Shown here piece by piece: positions 15,482 through 24,396 of a DNA stretch of 64,000 nt. How positions within the stretch are numbered: position 1 is the first letter of the stretch; the number at the start of each line of letters is the position of its first letter. The notes under the pieces were generated by a model that saw only the letters and a list, made by a program, of their open reading frames with translations, searched no databases and was not told the origin of the DNA. The position numbers were made by a program, and so were the translations under genes. The DNA is taken from positions 13,923 to 77,922 of the forward strand of contig JBOGKX010000052.1 of the NCBI GenBank assembly GCA_050746125.1, given 5' to 3'. This DNA comes from JAJPKR01 sp050746125. Lineage in GTDB: Bacteria; Acidobacteriota; Terriglobia; Terriglobales; SCQP01.

Positions 15482-16957
15482 CTACGACGTGGCCAACGGC
15501 TGCGACGGACCCGGAGCTGGTGAGGGGCGCGCCGTATGTTTGGCGTTTTTGATCGCTCCCGCAAGCCGTGCCTCGTCGGCATACGCGCGGACGAAGCTGC
15601 TGCTTGAGCTGTCGAGCGACGCCACTACCAGGGGCGCGACAGGTGGTTGCGCCTCAATTGACCTCATCAGGCGCTGGAAGTGCAAAAACCAGGCGCGGCT
15701 GTCACGCTGTTGCTCCCCATCAGCACTTAAGAAGCGCAGGAAGGCATCCTGAGCCGCCGCCAGCTCGCCGGGGCCGGGCGCAGTGCCGAGGAGGGATTCG
15801 AATGCAATACACTTCTCATTGAAAACATCGGCCGGCTCGCTCATTGCATCTCCCTGCCACGCCGTCACCCGATCGAGCACTTGCGCAAATGCGGTCGCCG
15901 GGTCCTGGCTGGGAGGCGGAAAACGCAATTCTTTCAAGTCGCCCAGCAACTGTCTAGAGTCCGGCGTTTCCCAGTAAACGTGCGAATTCTGCCGCATCGT
16001 TCGCACGCTCAACGTGGGCATCTCTAAACGAAGCGGGGGGACAGTACTGGAGGCGAACAGATGATTGAACTCGTCGATGGCTCGCAGTTGACGCGCATCG
16101 CTCACGCATAAGCCATTTTTAACGGCGCGCTCGAGCAGCCCACGGTATGCCAACAGCAGCGGGTCGGGCGAGATACCGCTGTCCCGACAAGCGGCCGCAA
16201 GCTGCAGAATTTCCCTTGCGGCCTGAGGGGCTGCGAGCGCCGTAATACGAGGATCGGGAGCCATCTGATCGAGCGAAGCGGCCAAATCGTCGATAAGCGC
16301 GCTGAGGGTCAGCCGGTCGGCGGAAATACCCATGATGAGCTTCGCGGCAGGCCCAATTTCCACGGGCGATGAGATGTCGCTCACGTACGGTCCGAGGAAA
16401 TCCACCGCCAAGCCTCCCGCAAGTTGATCGCGGGTGAAATGCGCGAAACGCGCCACCGTAGTGAAATACACGGTTAGGTCGTAAGCGAGCGTATCGTTGC
16501 ATTTCTCCGGTGGCAGCTTCGGCTGACCGACACTTCGCAACTCCGCCAGGGCAGTCGCGCGGTCGAGGGGAAGCAAAACGGCAATAGCGCGCATTTGGAG
16601 CGAAAGTCGGTCTAACGGTAAAGAAGCAGCGAGCGCGGCGGAGCTCTCACGGCTGTCCGTTGGCCCACTAAAGGCCCGTTTGCGCGGGAATGGCTGCGTG
16701 CTTCTCTCTGCGGTCTGGAAAGCTTCTTCCGCCAGGCGTCGCTTTTCCACCCCAACCACCGCGCCCGAGGTGGCAAGTCTGAGAAGTAGGTCGGCTGCGA
16801 ATTCCGGGGGCAATTCACGGGCTTCGTCGGCGATTTTTTTAAGGATCGCAGTATTCGGAGTGTGCGTTGGCCTCTGCCGGACCGGCGCGACTGCCCTGCA
16901 CCACGGGCTTGGAAGCGAGCAGGACGCGAATAGGATCGCAGAAACTAAGCACAGCAT
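15482..16957 (-). CDS. hypothetical lipoprotein
   Basis: The 491-residue protein begins with a hydrophobic signal and a possible lipobox (SAILFASC), so it may be anchored in a membrane from the periplasmic side. The rest is mostly helical and alanine- and leucine-rich, with no motif I recognise. Charged helices such as ALRSVGQ-type and RDQLAGGLAVDFLGPYV segments suggest helical repeats. The C-terminal tail is proline-rich. The 36-base patch shared with the MscS gene begins 28 bases beyond its stop. The neighbours are unrelated and give no hint of function. Confidence 0.6.
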   Translation of the reverse strand: MLCLVSAILFASCSLPSPWCRAVAPVRQRPTHTPNTAILKKIADEARELPPEFAADLLLRLATSGAVVGVEKRRLAEEAFQTAERSTQPFPRKRAFSGPTDSRESSAALAASLPLDRLSLQMRAIAVLLPLDRATALAELRSVGQPKLPPEKCNDTLAYDLTVYFTTVARFAHFTRDQLAGGLAVDFLGPYVSDISSPVEIGPAAKLIMGISADRLTLSALIDDLAASLDQMAPDPRITALAAPQAAREILQLAAACRDSGISPDPLLLAYRGLLERAVKNGLCVSDARQLRAIDEFNHLFASSTVPPLRLEMPTLSVRTMRQNSHVYWETPDSRQLLGDLKELRFPPPSQDPATAFAQVLDRVTAWQGDAMSEPADVFNEKCIAFESLLGTAPGPGELAAAQDAFLRFLSADGEQQRDSRAWFLHFQRLMRSIEAQPPVAPLVVASLDSSSSSFVRAYADEARLAGAIKNAKHTARPSPAPGPSQPLATS

Positions 16958-17221
16958 AAAACCAATCCATCGATCTCAAGGCTCTAGGTCTAAATTATGC
17001 TGCCGGCGGGCCAGGCTTTGGGAGTGAAAGAAGGCCTAGCTTGGCCCAGTGTACGCGCCAATCCAGTTTTTCTCTACTACCCCTGCGGGAGAGACCACGA
17101 TGGTCTGAGGAGTCTGACCGGAGCGGGTTCGAACGAGTCTACGCGGTAAGGGGCGACATGCTCTACGCGGCGTGGCGCCCGCCCAAGCCAGCGAGCAGCC
17201 GGCGCACGGATCCCTCAACGA

Positions 17222-18292
17222 TCAGATTGCTTCCGCCGAACGCGGCGCCATCCGTGAGCCGCTCAATTCGCCTCGCCACCGCGGCAGGCTCTCGGGATGA
17301 TGCTTTTGGAGATAGGCGATCAGCTTTTCGCGAACCAGGCATCGCAGGTCCCAAGCCTGGCCGGAGTTGCGCGCGCTCATCAAGGCGCGCAGTTGGAGCG
17401 TGTGCTCGCTGGCGTCGGAAACTTGCAGCACCTGCACGTTGCCGTCCCATAACGGCGTGGATTGCAAAATACTCAACAGCTCGGCTCGCAGTTCGTCCAC
17501 CGGCGCCGAATAGTCCACGTAGAGATACGTGCTGCCCAGTAAATTGGCGGTGTTCCGCGTCCAGTTCTGAAACGGCTTCTCGATGAAATAAGTGAGCGGC
17601 AAGACCAGGCGCCGGAGGTCCCAGATGCGGACCACGACATAGGTGGTGCCGATCTCTTCAATCCAACCCCACTCCCCCTCGACTACAACCGCATCGTCGA
17701 GGCGAAACGGCTCGGTGAGGGCCACTTGCACGCCGGCGATGAGGCTGGCAAGAGTCGGGCGCGCCGCCATGCCCACGATCAGTCCGGCTACCCCGGCGGA
17801 AGCGAACACGCCGGTACCGATGGTGCGAATGGCGGGAAAGGTCATCAGCATGATCGCCAAGGCGATCACGCCCACCGCCACGGTCAAGACGCGGCGCAGC
17901 AGATGAATCTGAGTGTGGATGCGGCGCGCCGAGAGATTATCGGCGGCATGGACGTCGTAGCGGCGCCCCAAAAGATCGTCCACCACGTAGGTCAAGGCGA
18001 TCGTCCACCACGCCACAACGGCAATCAGCCCAAGCTCGATGCCATGCGCCAAGCCGGCGGCGAGCGGCGGCGGCATCCGCAGCGCCGGCAGCACCACCAG
18101 CAGCGCCAATAGCAGCGCCAGCCAACGTATGGGACGGCGAGAATGGCGCAGCGGCGACCACCATGTTGACCGCGCCACGCCGCTGAAGTGCTTGCCGGCG
18201 GCAAACAACAGCCGGTGCGCCAGCCAAGCGGCCAAAAGCGCGACGATCACAAAAACAGGCGAACGCAGCCAATGAGCCCAAAGCAAAAACAT
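17222..18292 (-). CDS. MscS family mechanosensitive channel
   Basis: The 356-residue protein has three or four N-terminal membrane helices followed by the MscS pore helix, rich in glycine and alanine (GTGVFASAGVAGLIVGMAAR, near residues 158-177). The beta domain follows, with FRLDDAVVVEGEWGWIEEIG, which matches the MscS core (PFxxGDxIxxxxxxGxVxxI). It would open under membrane tension to release solutes. The C-terminal region contains the 36-base patch shared with 15419-15454. The start at 18292 gives a plausible first helix. Confidence 0.85.
   Translation of the reverse strand: MFLLWAHWLRSPVFVIVALLAAWLAHRLLFAAGKHFSGVARSTWWSPLRHSRRPIRWLALLLALLVVLPALRMPPPLAAGLAHGIELGLIAVVAWWTIALTYVVDDLLGRRYDVHAADNLSARRIHTQIHLLRRVLTVAVGVIALAIMLMTFPAIRTIGTGVFASAGVAGLIVGMAARPTLASLIAGVQVALTEPFRLDDAVVVEGEWGWIEEIGTTYVVVRIWDLRRLVLPLTYFIEKPFQNWTRNTANLLGSTYLYVDYSAPVDELRAELLSILQSTPLWDGNVQVLQVSDASEHTLQLRALMSARNSGQAWDLRCLVREKLIAYLQKHHPESLPRWRGELSGSRMAPRSAEAI
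17344..17379. repeat. 36-bp exact direct repeat, copy B (inside MscS gene)
   Basis: This copy encodes SARNSGQAWDL and flanking residues in the C-terminal domain of the MscS-type channel, so it is probably the original. Copy A lies 1.9 kb away in the same direction. Similarity ends abruptly on both sides. Confidence 0.8.
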
Positions 18293-18529
18293 GACGGTCC
18301 TCCTGGGTCAGCCGGGCGAAAGAGGCGAAGGATCAGAGGGAGCGCTGCGACAGCGGGCGTTCAGCAAAGCAGGGCGTCGAGGCGGGGAGCCGATCGCGGC
18401 AAGCCGGCGAGGCATGCGCGGCCGGCCATGGAGAGCGCGACGATCGGCATTCGAACCAAGATCACCAATTCAGGATAGCGACGGCAGCCCTGGCGGGCAA
18501 TCCGCCCCGGTTGCGCGCGGCCCGCTGAA

Positions 18530-20281
18530 TCAGTCGGCTCTTCTCTTGAGGCAGGCGAGGAGACGGTCGGCAGGCAAGGTATTAAGCACGCTGGCGGGCG
18601 TCAGCCAGCCGCGGCGGGCGGTGGCCACGCCATATCGGATGAAATTCAAGTGGCGGGGGTGATGCGCGTCGGTGTTGATGACCACGCGCACGCCCTGCCG
18701 GCCGCAGGCGCGAGCGGCGGCGTCGTTCAGGTCGAGGCGCTCCGGCGAGGCATTGATTTCCATGGTTACGCCGTGCTCGCGGCAAGCGGCGAGCACGCTG
18801 GGAAAGTCGAAGCGGTAAGGCTCGCGGCGCAGCAAGAGCCTTCCCGAGGGATGCCCCAGCACGTTCACGTGCGGATTGGCGATGGCCCGCAGCAGGCGCT
18901 CGGTCATTTCGTCCGGCGGTAGGTCGAAGCGGGAGTGAACGCTGGCAATCACTACGTCCATCTGAGCCAGCACCGTGTCGTGCAGGTCCAGCGCGCCGTC
19001 GGCGTGAATATCCACTTCGATGCCGGCGAAGATTCGCAGCGGAGGGTCGGCGGCGGAAAAAACCGCGTCCGCGGCACGAATGCGGGCGATTTGCTCGAGC
19101 GCGCGGGTTTCGTCGAGGCCGCGCGCCATGGCCAGCGCCTGCGAGTGATCGGTGATGGCGATATACGCGTAGCCGCGCTGCTGGGCGGCCGCGGCCATCT
19201 CCTCGATGGTGGCGCGGCCGTCGGTGGCGACGGTATGCATGTGCAAGTCGCCTCGCAAGTCGGTCTCGGCGACCAGCGCCGGCAAGGCATGCGCCTCGGC
19301 GGCCTCGATTTCGCCGCCATCCTCGCGCAGTTCCGGAGGAATCCAATCGAGGCCGAGGGCGGCATAAATCCCCTCCTCGCTGGCTCCGGCCAAGAGCGCG
19401 CCGCCGCTGTCAAACAGGCCGTACTCGTTCAGCTTGGCGCCTCGCCGCTGCGCCCGTTGGCGGAGCTTGACGTTGTGTTGTTGCGACCCGGTAAAGTACT
19501 GCAGAGCGGCGCCGAAACTAGCTTCCGGCAGCAGGCGGAGATCCATTTGCAGGCCGTCGGAGCGGCGCACGGTGACCTTGTTTTCTCCCTCCGCCAAGGT
19601 TTCAACGATGCCGGGCAGGCCCAAGAAAGCGGCACTTACCGCTGTCTCGCCGCCTTGGCCTAGGCCGGGACCGGCGACGAGAAAATCCAAATCGCCGACG
19701 GTTTCACGCCCGCGCCGGAAGGAGCCAGCCACGGCTGCCTGCTTGATGCCGGGCAACGCGGCGAGCTTGGGCAGCACATCTTCGACGATGCGCGCGGCGG
19801 TGGAGAGCAGTGTCCGGCCTGTTAGCGAGCGATAGCTGGCGATGGCGCGAAGAATCTTTTCCTCCGCCTTGGCTCCCAACCGCGGCAGTTCGCGCAGCCT
19901 GCCGGCGCGGGCCAAGCTCTCGACCTCATCCAGGGAGGCGGCTCGGTGGGTCTCCCAGATCAGCGCCACCGTCTTGGGGCCCAGCCCCTGCACTTTGAGC
20001 AGCTCCAGCATCTCCGGCCGATAACGTTCCAGCAGCTCGTCATGCCAGCGCAGGTGGCCGGTGGCGATCATTTCGGTGATGTTGTCCGCCATGCGGGCGC
20101 CGATGCCGGGCAGGGCCAATAAGCGCTTACGGTCGGCGTAGAGATCGGCCAGCCGCTCGGGGCAGCTTTCCAACGCGTCGGCGGCCTTACGGTAGCTGCG
20201 GATGCGAAACGGGTCCTCGCCGGCCACTTCCATCAGGTCGGCCGTCTCGCGCAGCAGGCGGGCCAGTTCGCGATTCTCCAT
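18530..20281 (-). CDS. polX: DNA polymerase X family protein with PHP domain
   Basis: The 583-residue protein has the full bacterial PolX architecture. A helix-hairpin-helix region (LLALPGIGARMADNI) is followed by the polymerase palm with AGSFRRGRETVGDLDFLV, whose two aspartates bind metal. A C-terminal PHP domain begins at DLHMHTVATDG and contains ITDHSQALAMARG, GIEVDIHADG and NTDAHHPRHL, giving 3'-5' exonuclease and AP-endonuclease-type activity in known members. It acts in base-excision repair and gap filling. It diverges from the acyl carrier protein gene with a 116-base gap. Confidence 0.93.
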   Translation of the reverse strand: MENRELARLLRETADLMEVAGEDPFRIRSYRKAADALESCPERLADLYADRKRLLALPGIGARMADNITEMIATGHLRWHDELLERYRPEMLELLKVQGLGPKTVALIWETHRAASLDEVESLARAGRLRELPRLGAKAEEKILRAIASYRSLTGRTLLSTAARIVEDVLPKLAALPGIKQAAVAGSFRRGRETVGDLDFLVAGPGLGQGGETAVSAAFLGLPGIVETLAEGENKVTVRRSDGLQMDLRLLPEASFGAALQYFTGSQQHNVKLRQRAQRRGAKLNEYGLFDSGGALLAGASEEGIYAALGLDWIPPELREDGGEIEAAEAHALPALVAETDLRGDLHMHTVATDGRATIEEMAAAAQQRGYAYIAITDHSQALAMARGLDETRALEQIARIRAADAVFSAADPPLRIFAGIEVDIHADGALDLHDTVLAQMDVVIASVHSRFDLPPDEMTERLLRAIANPHVNVLGHPSGRLLLRREPYRFDFPSVLAACREHGVTMEINASPERLDLNDAAARACGRQGVRVVINTDAHHPRHLNFIRYGVATARRGWLTPASVLNTLPADRLLACLKRRAD

Positions 20282-20397
20282 GGCTGGCCACAGTATCGCC
20301 GCTCCAGGGCGGAGCCGACGTCCGAAACGACCGAGTGGTCGCCGGTGCCGAAAGGTTCTGTTGTATTATCGGTGAATTGACGGAGGCTTAACGCCGC

Positions 20398-20658
20398 GTG
20401 TCCGACGCCTTGACCCAAGACGTGATTGCCATCATCGCCCGCGAACAGCGCGTGCCTGCCGAGTCGATTAATCCCGACTCGACTTTCGAGCAGCTCAAGA
20501 TCGACTCGCTCGACGGCGTCAACATCGTGTTTGCCTTGGAAGAAAAATACAACCTCACCATTCCCGACGAGATTGCGCGGGAGATGAGAAGCGTGCGCCA
20601 AGTCATCGATGCCCTCCGCCAGCAGCTGAACGCCGCCACCTCCCCGGCTCCTAGCTGA
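20398..20658 (+). CDS. acyl carrier protein
   Basis: The 86-residue protein has the phosphopantetheine attachment motif IDSLDGV with Ser37 as the modified residue, and the four-helix pattern of acyl carrier proteins. It starts with GTG at 20398, preceded by cggagg. It is followed 18 bases later by a ketoacyl synthase gene. The motif differs from the usual housekeeping ADSLDTVE form, and the other fab genes are absent. This may be a dedicated carrier for a special acyl chain rather than the primary fatty-acid ACP (inference). Confidence 0.9.
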   Translation: MSDALTQDVIAIIAREQRVPAESINPDSTFEQLKIDSLDGVNIVFALEEKYNLTIPDEIAREMRSVRQVIDALRQQLNAATSPAPS

Positions 20659-20676
20659 GCCGGGCGCGACAGCCGA

Positions 20677-21918
20677 ATGGAAAAAGTCGTGATCACCGGC
20701 ATCGGCGTGTTGAGCGCCTGCGGCAACACGCCGGCCGAGTTGTGGGCCAATTTGGCCGCCGGCCGCAGCGGCGTGGGCCGGGTTACGCGCGTGGACGCGT
20801 CGCGGCTGCAAATCAACGTCTGCGGCGAGGTGCGCGAGTTTCAGCCGGAGCAGCATTTCGGCAAAGAAGTGGACTTCCTCGACCGTTTTGCGCAATTCGC
20901 CGTGGTTTGCGCCCGGGCGGCGCTGGCCGACGCCGGCTGGCCCCGACGGCTGGATACCAACGGCGGACCGCCGCCACAACGAATAGCGGTGATTACCGGC
21001 ACGGCGCTGGGCGGCGTGGAAAGCGAGGACCGCGGTTTTCACCAACTCTATGCCCGCCAGGCCACGCGTCTGCACCCCTTTAGCATTCCCCGCATGATGT
21101 TCAATGCTGGCACCTCGCATATCACGATGGATACCGGGGCGCGCGGCATTAGCTTCGCCATCTCGACCGCCTGTGCCTCCTCCACCCACGCCCTAGGCGA
21201 GGCATGGCGGCTGGTGCAGAGCGGGCTGGCAGATATGGCCCTGGCGGGCGGTTCCGATGCGCCGCTGACGCTGGGCGTTTTCAAGGCCTGGGAAGCGATG
21301 CGAGTCATGGCGCCGCCGGGTGACAACCCGGCCGCCGCCTGCCGCCCGTTTAGCGCCGATCGCGCGGGCCTGGTATTAGCGGAGGGCGCAGCCGTCTTCG
21401 TGCTGGAGCGCGAGAGCCTGGCGCGGCAGCGGGGGGCTCGCATCTATGGCGAGCTAGCCGGTTACGGCGCCAGCGCCGATGCCGGCCACATCACCCAACC
21501 GACCCTCGATGGACCGCTCAGCGCCATGCGCGCGGCGCTGGAGTCGGCGCAACTCGATCCTTCGGAGGTGGACTACATCAACGCCCACGGCACCGGCACC
21601 AAGCTGAACGACGCCACCGAGAGCGTGGCGATCCGCGAATTGCTGGGGGCGCGCGCCGGCGAGGTTTCCGTGAGCTCGACCAAATCCATGCACGGGCACG
21701 CCATGGGCGCGAGCGGAGCGCTGGAACTGGCGGTGACGCTGCTGGCCATGGGACATCAAGTCGCGCCACCCACCGCGAACTTCACCCGCCGAGACCCCGC
21801 CTGCGATTTGGACGTGACGCCCAATCAAGCGCGGCCACGGCGGATTCGCGCGGCTTTGTCGAACTCATTCGCCTTTGGCGGGCTGAACGCCGTGCTGGCG
21901 GTGCGGGAATACCGCTAA
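20677..21918 (+). CDS. fabF: beta-ketoacyl-ACP synthase II
   Basis: The 413-residue protein is full length for KAS II. The catalytic triad is present: Cys166 in STACASSTHA, His near 305 in NAHGTGTKLND and His near 341 in KSMHGHAMGASG. The C-terminal NSFAFGGLNAVL is the family glycine loop. It condenses malonyl-ACP with an acyl chain and would use the carrier encoded just upstream. The pair forms a two-gene unit without fabD, fabG or fabZ. Confidence 0.92.
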   Translation: MEKVVITGIGVLSACGNTPAELWANLAAGRSGVGRVTRVDASRLQINVCGEVREFQPEQHFGKEVDFLDRFAQFAVVCARAALADAGWPRRLDTNGGPPPQRIAVITGTALGGVESEDRGFHQLYARQATRLHPFSIPRMMFNAGTSHITMDTGARGISFAISTACASSTHALGEAWRLVQSGLADMALAGGSDAPLTLGVFKAWEAMRVMAPPGDNPAAACRPFSADRAGLVLAEGAAVFVLERESLARQRGARIYGELAGYGASADAGHITQPTLDGPLSAMRAALESAQLDPSEVDYINAHGTGTKLNDATESVAIRELLGARAGEVSVSSTKSMHGHAMGASGALELAVTLLAMGHQVAPPTANFTRRDPACDLDVTPNQARPRRIRAALSNSFAFGGLNAVLAVREYR

Positions 21919-21950
21919 CGGCGGCCGAGAGCGCGGCGGCGCCCGCCGTT

Positions 21951-22721
21951 TCAACGCGCTGCTTGCGACCCAAGCTGCTCGACCCCGGCATCCAAGTGGG
22001 AGGCCGCAGGGCGGTCGGCAACGATCCAGACGTCCTGCCCGTGGCGCAAAAAGCTGGCCGGCACCTCGGGGCCAATCGGCCCTTCCAGCGTGCGATGCAA
22101 AATCTCCGCCTTTCGTTCGCCATTCACCAGCAAGACCAAGCGGCGGGCTTGGAGCAAAGTGGCGATGCCGGTGGTGACGCCAAAGGCGGGAACTTCCTCT
22201 CCCGGCCAATATTCCTCATTGGCTTCGCGCGTGACCGGGCTCAAGGGAACGACCCGAGTATGCGAGTCCGGCGGCGAGCCGGGTTCATTGAAGCCGATAT
22301 GACCGGTTAGACCCAAGCCCAACAATTGCAAGTCGCAGCCGCCCCAGGCGGCCAATTGCGCCTCATAGGCGGCGCAGGCGGCTGCGATGCCCTCCGGCTG
22401 CGAAGGCATTCGCAGCACGCGATCGGCGGCGATGCCGGCGGGGCCCAGGAAATGCTCCCGCAGCCAGTGGAAAAAGCTGATCGGCCGGTCTCCGGCGCCG
22501 AGATACTCATCCAGCATGGCGACGCGGGCACGGGAGAAGTTCACGGCGCCGTGCCGCTGTTGCGCCACCAAATGCTCATAAACGGGCACCGGCGTGTTGC
22601 CGGTGGGCAGGCCGAGCACGGCATCGGGTTTGGAACGCAGCGCTTCCGCCACGAGGGCGCCGGCGGCGGCGCCGAAGTCGGCCGGATCGACCACGCGCAG
22701 GTGCAGGTTAGGGGAGGGCAT
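21951..22721 (-). CDS. nagB: glucosamine-6-phosphate deaminase / 6-phosphogluconolactonase family protein
   Basis: The 256-residue protein has the NagB fold signatures: VLGLPTGNTP for phosphate binding, MLDEYLG with the catalytic-base aspartate, and GLGLTGHIGFNEPGS, the active-site block specific to deaminases. It converts glucosamine 6-phosphate to fructose 6-phosphate and ammonia. The ATG at 22721 was chosen because the conserved fold begins at LHLRVVDPADF. A longer upstream reading crosses the SAM riboswitch region and is spurious. A TATATT box just upstream on this strand could serve as its -10. Confidence 0.85.
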   Translation of the reverse strand: MPSPNLHLRVVDPADFGAAAGALVAEALRSKPDAVLGLPTGNTPVPVYEHLVAQQRHGAVNFSRARVAMLDEYLGAGDRPISFFHWLREHFLGPAGIAADRVLRMPSQPEGIAAACAAYEAQLAAWGGCDLQLLGLGLTGHIGFNEPGSPPDSHTRVVPLSPVTREANEEYWPGEEVPAFGVTTGIATLLQARRLVLLVNGERKAEILHRTLEGPIGPEVPASFLRHGQDVWIVADRPAASHLDAGVEQLGSQAAR

Positions 22722-22794
22722 CGCGGTCACTTTAATATAACAATCCGCGGCGGCATGGGTGTGAGCGGCGGTGTGATTATGGTGGAAAGTTCGC

Positions 22795-22824
22795 TTGCAT
22801 TGCGCGTCGGTCTGAGGGTATATT
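22795..22824 (+). promoter_or_regulatory. sigma-70-type promoter of the SAM riboswitch unit
   Basis: A TTGCAT -35 box at 22795-22800 and a TATATT -10 box at 22819-22824 are separated by 18 bases. Transcription would start near 22831 and read into the SAM-I aptamer that begins near 22886. Both boxes are close to consensus in an otherwise GC-rich region. Confidence 0.6.
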
Positions 22825-22885
22825 CGTGGGGACAATTGAATACGGATCTGAGTCGTTTTGCATGACGATTCGGATCCTCCCTGAA

Positions 22886-23009
22886 TCATCCAGAGTGGCT
22901 GAGGGATCAGGCCCGAAGAAGCCACGGCAACCGGTTTCCGGCGCGGCAGCAAAGCCGCAAGGAAACGTCGAGGTGCCAATTCCTGCCCAGATAGCGCTGG
23001 GGAAGATGA
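22886..23009 (+). promoter_or_regulatory. SAM-I (S-box) riboswitch
   Basis: This leader shows the S-box consensus in the right order: closing stem tcatc, then cagagtggctgagggat, gcccgaagaagcc, ggcaacc, a variable helix, aggtgccaattcctgcc, and gatga closing the stem at 23005-23009. These are the conserved blocks of the SAM-I aptamer. It binds S-adenosylmethionine and usually turns off downstream methionine or cysteine genes when SAM is abundant. A T-tailed hairpin follows within 35 bases, giving a transcription-attenuation design. The controlled genes are the threonine-synthase-like enzyme and the MoaD-like carrier. Confidence 0.95.
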
Positions 23010-23041
23010 GATAGGGGCTGAGCGAGCGACTTCAGCCATCC

Positions 23042-23068
23042 AACCCTCTTCTTCCGGAGAGGGTTTTT
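23042..23068 (+). terminator. riboswitch expression-platform terminator
   Basis: An eight-base stem aaccctct/agagggtt with an eight-base loop is followed by a run of T. It lies just after the SAM-I aptamer and before the downstream start codon, so it is the likely off-state terminator. Confidence 0.85.
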
Positions 23069-23140
23069 CATTGCACCCTCGAAAACCTTGGGCGGAAATT
23101 CCTGAGCGCGGCCGGAACGCCGCGAGGAGAAGACCGCGAA

Positions 23141-24388
23141 ATGTCGTTTGAACTGGGGTTGCGATGTCGCGATTGCGGCCGGGAGTTCGCTTCCGGCCCC
23201 TTGTCAGGCTGCTCGGAGTGCTTTGCGCCGCTCGAAGTCGTCTATGACTGGCGGGCCATTGCCGGCGCGGTGCGGCGGGAAGAACTGGCGGCGCGGCCGG
23301 CCAACATGTGGCGCTACCGCGAGATGCTGCCCTTGCACGTGCAAGGCGCGCTGCCGCCGATCGGCGGTACGCCCCTGGTGCCGGCGCCTCGGCTGGCGAG
23401 AGCCTTGGGGGCGCGGCAGCTTTACATCAAAAACGACGCCGTGAACTATCCCACCCTCTCGTTCAAGGACCGGGTGGTGGCGGTGGCGCTGCGCAAGGCG
23501 CGGGAGTTCGGTTTCGAGGTGGTGGCGTGCTCCTCGACCGGCAACTTGGCCAATGCGGTGGCAGCGCAAGCGGCGGCCTTGGGTCTAGCGGCCTACGTCT
23601 TCGTGCCTGCCGGCCTGGAGGCAGCCAAGGTGGCCAATACGCTGGTCTACGGCGCGCAAATGGTCCAAGTGGCTGGCAATTACGATCACGTCAACCGCCT
23701 CTGCACCGAAATTGCGCAGGCATTCCCGTGGGGCATCGTGAACGTAAACCTGCGGCCCTACTATGCCGAAGGTTCCAAAACCGTGGGCTATGAAATTGCG
23801 GAAGCGCTGCGCTGGCGGCTGCCGGCGGCGGTGGTCTGCCCCATGGCGGGCGGCTCGCTGATCGGCAAAATCGCCAAGGCGTTCTCGGAACTGCGCCAGT
23901 TGGGCTGGGCGGATGGTGAGGCCAGCTTCTTCGGCGCCCAGGCGAGCGGCTGCTCCCCGATCAGCGCGGCGGTGAAGGCGGGGCGCCAGGAAATCGAGCC
24001 GCAGCGGCCCAATACCATCGCCCGCTCCCTGGCCATTGGCAATCCCGCCGACGGATACTATGCCGCTCGCCTCATTCGCGAGAGCGGCGGCTGGGCCGAA
24101 GACGCCAGCGACACCGAGATCGTGGCCGGCATGCGCTTGTTGGCCGAAACCGAGGGCATCTTCGCGGAGACTGCCGGCGGCGTAACGGTGGCCTGCGCGC
24201 AAAAGCTGCTCGCCGGAGGTCGCATCGACCCCAGCCAGCCGCTCGTACTGGTCATTACCGGCAACGGCCTCAAGACGCTCGACGCCGTTGCGCTCGACCG
24301 CGAGGCGGTTCCCACCATCGCGCCGCGATTGTCGGAGTTTCAGGCCTTCGTGGCCGCCGGGGCGCCGGCGGAGCCGCTAGCCGTTTAA
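23141..24388 (+). CDS. thrC: threonine synthase-like PLP enzyme under SAM riboswitch control
   Basis: The 415-residue protein has an N-terminal zinc ribbon (Cys9, Cys12, Cys24, Cys27). The fold-type II PLP domain carries Lys109 in PTLSFKDR and a phosphate loop CSSTGNLANAVA. Segments NLRPYYAEGSKTVGYEIAE and MAGGSLIGKI match threonine synthases of the actinobacterial and Chloroflexi type. Those enzymes convert O-phosphohomoserine to threonine. Control by a SAM-I riboswitch and coupling to a MoaD/ThiS-like gene eight bases downstream are not expected for threonine supply. A homocysteine-forming sulfhydrylase that uses O-phosphohomoserine is a reasonable alternative (inference). The PLP loop reads PTLSF rather than the common PTGSF. 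Confidence 0.85.
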   Translation: MSFELGLRCRDCGREFASGPLSGCSECFAPLEVVYDWRAIAGAVRREELAARPANMWRYREMLPLHVQGALPPIGGTPLVPAPRLARALGARQLYIKNDAVNYPTLSFKDRVVAVALRKAREFGFEVVACSSTGNLANAVAAQAAALGLAAYVFVPAGLEAAKVANTLVYGAQMVQVAGNYDHVNRLCTEIAQAFPWGIVNVNLRPYYAEGSKTVGYEIAEALRWRLPAAVVCPMAGGSLIGKIAKAFSELRQLGWADGEASFFGAQASGCSPISAAVKAGRQEIEPQRPNTIARSLAIGNPADGYYAARLIRESGGWAEDASDTEIVAGMRLLAETEGIFAETAGGVTVACAQKLLAGGRIDPSQPLVLVITGNGLKTLDAVALDREAVPTIAPRLSEFQAFVAAGAPAEPLAV

Positions 24389-24396
24389 GCACAGCC

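Noticed and set aside
15346..15582. 78-codon minus-strand frame across the 36-base repeat
   Set aside because: It is very arginine-rich and in a different phase from the peptide encoded by the parent copy, so it is not a credible gene.
22722..23039. 106-residue N-terminal extension of the NagB-like protein
   Set aside because: It would be translated from antisense of the SAM riboswitch and its promoter. The conserved fold begins at the ATG at 22721.
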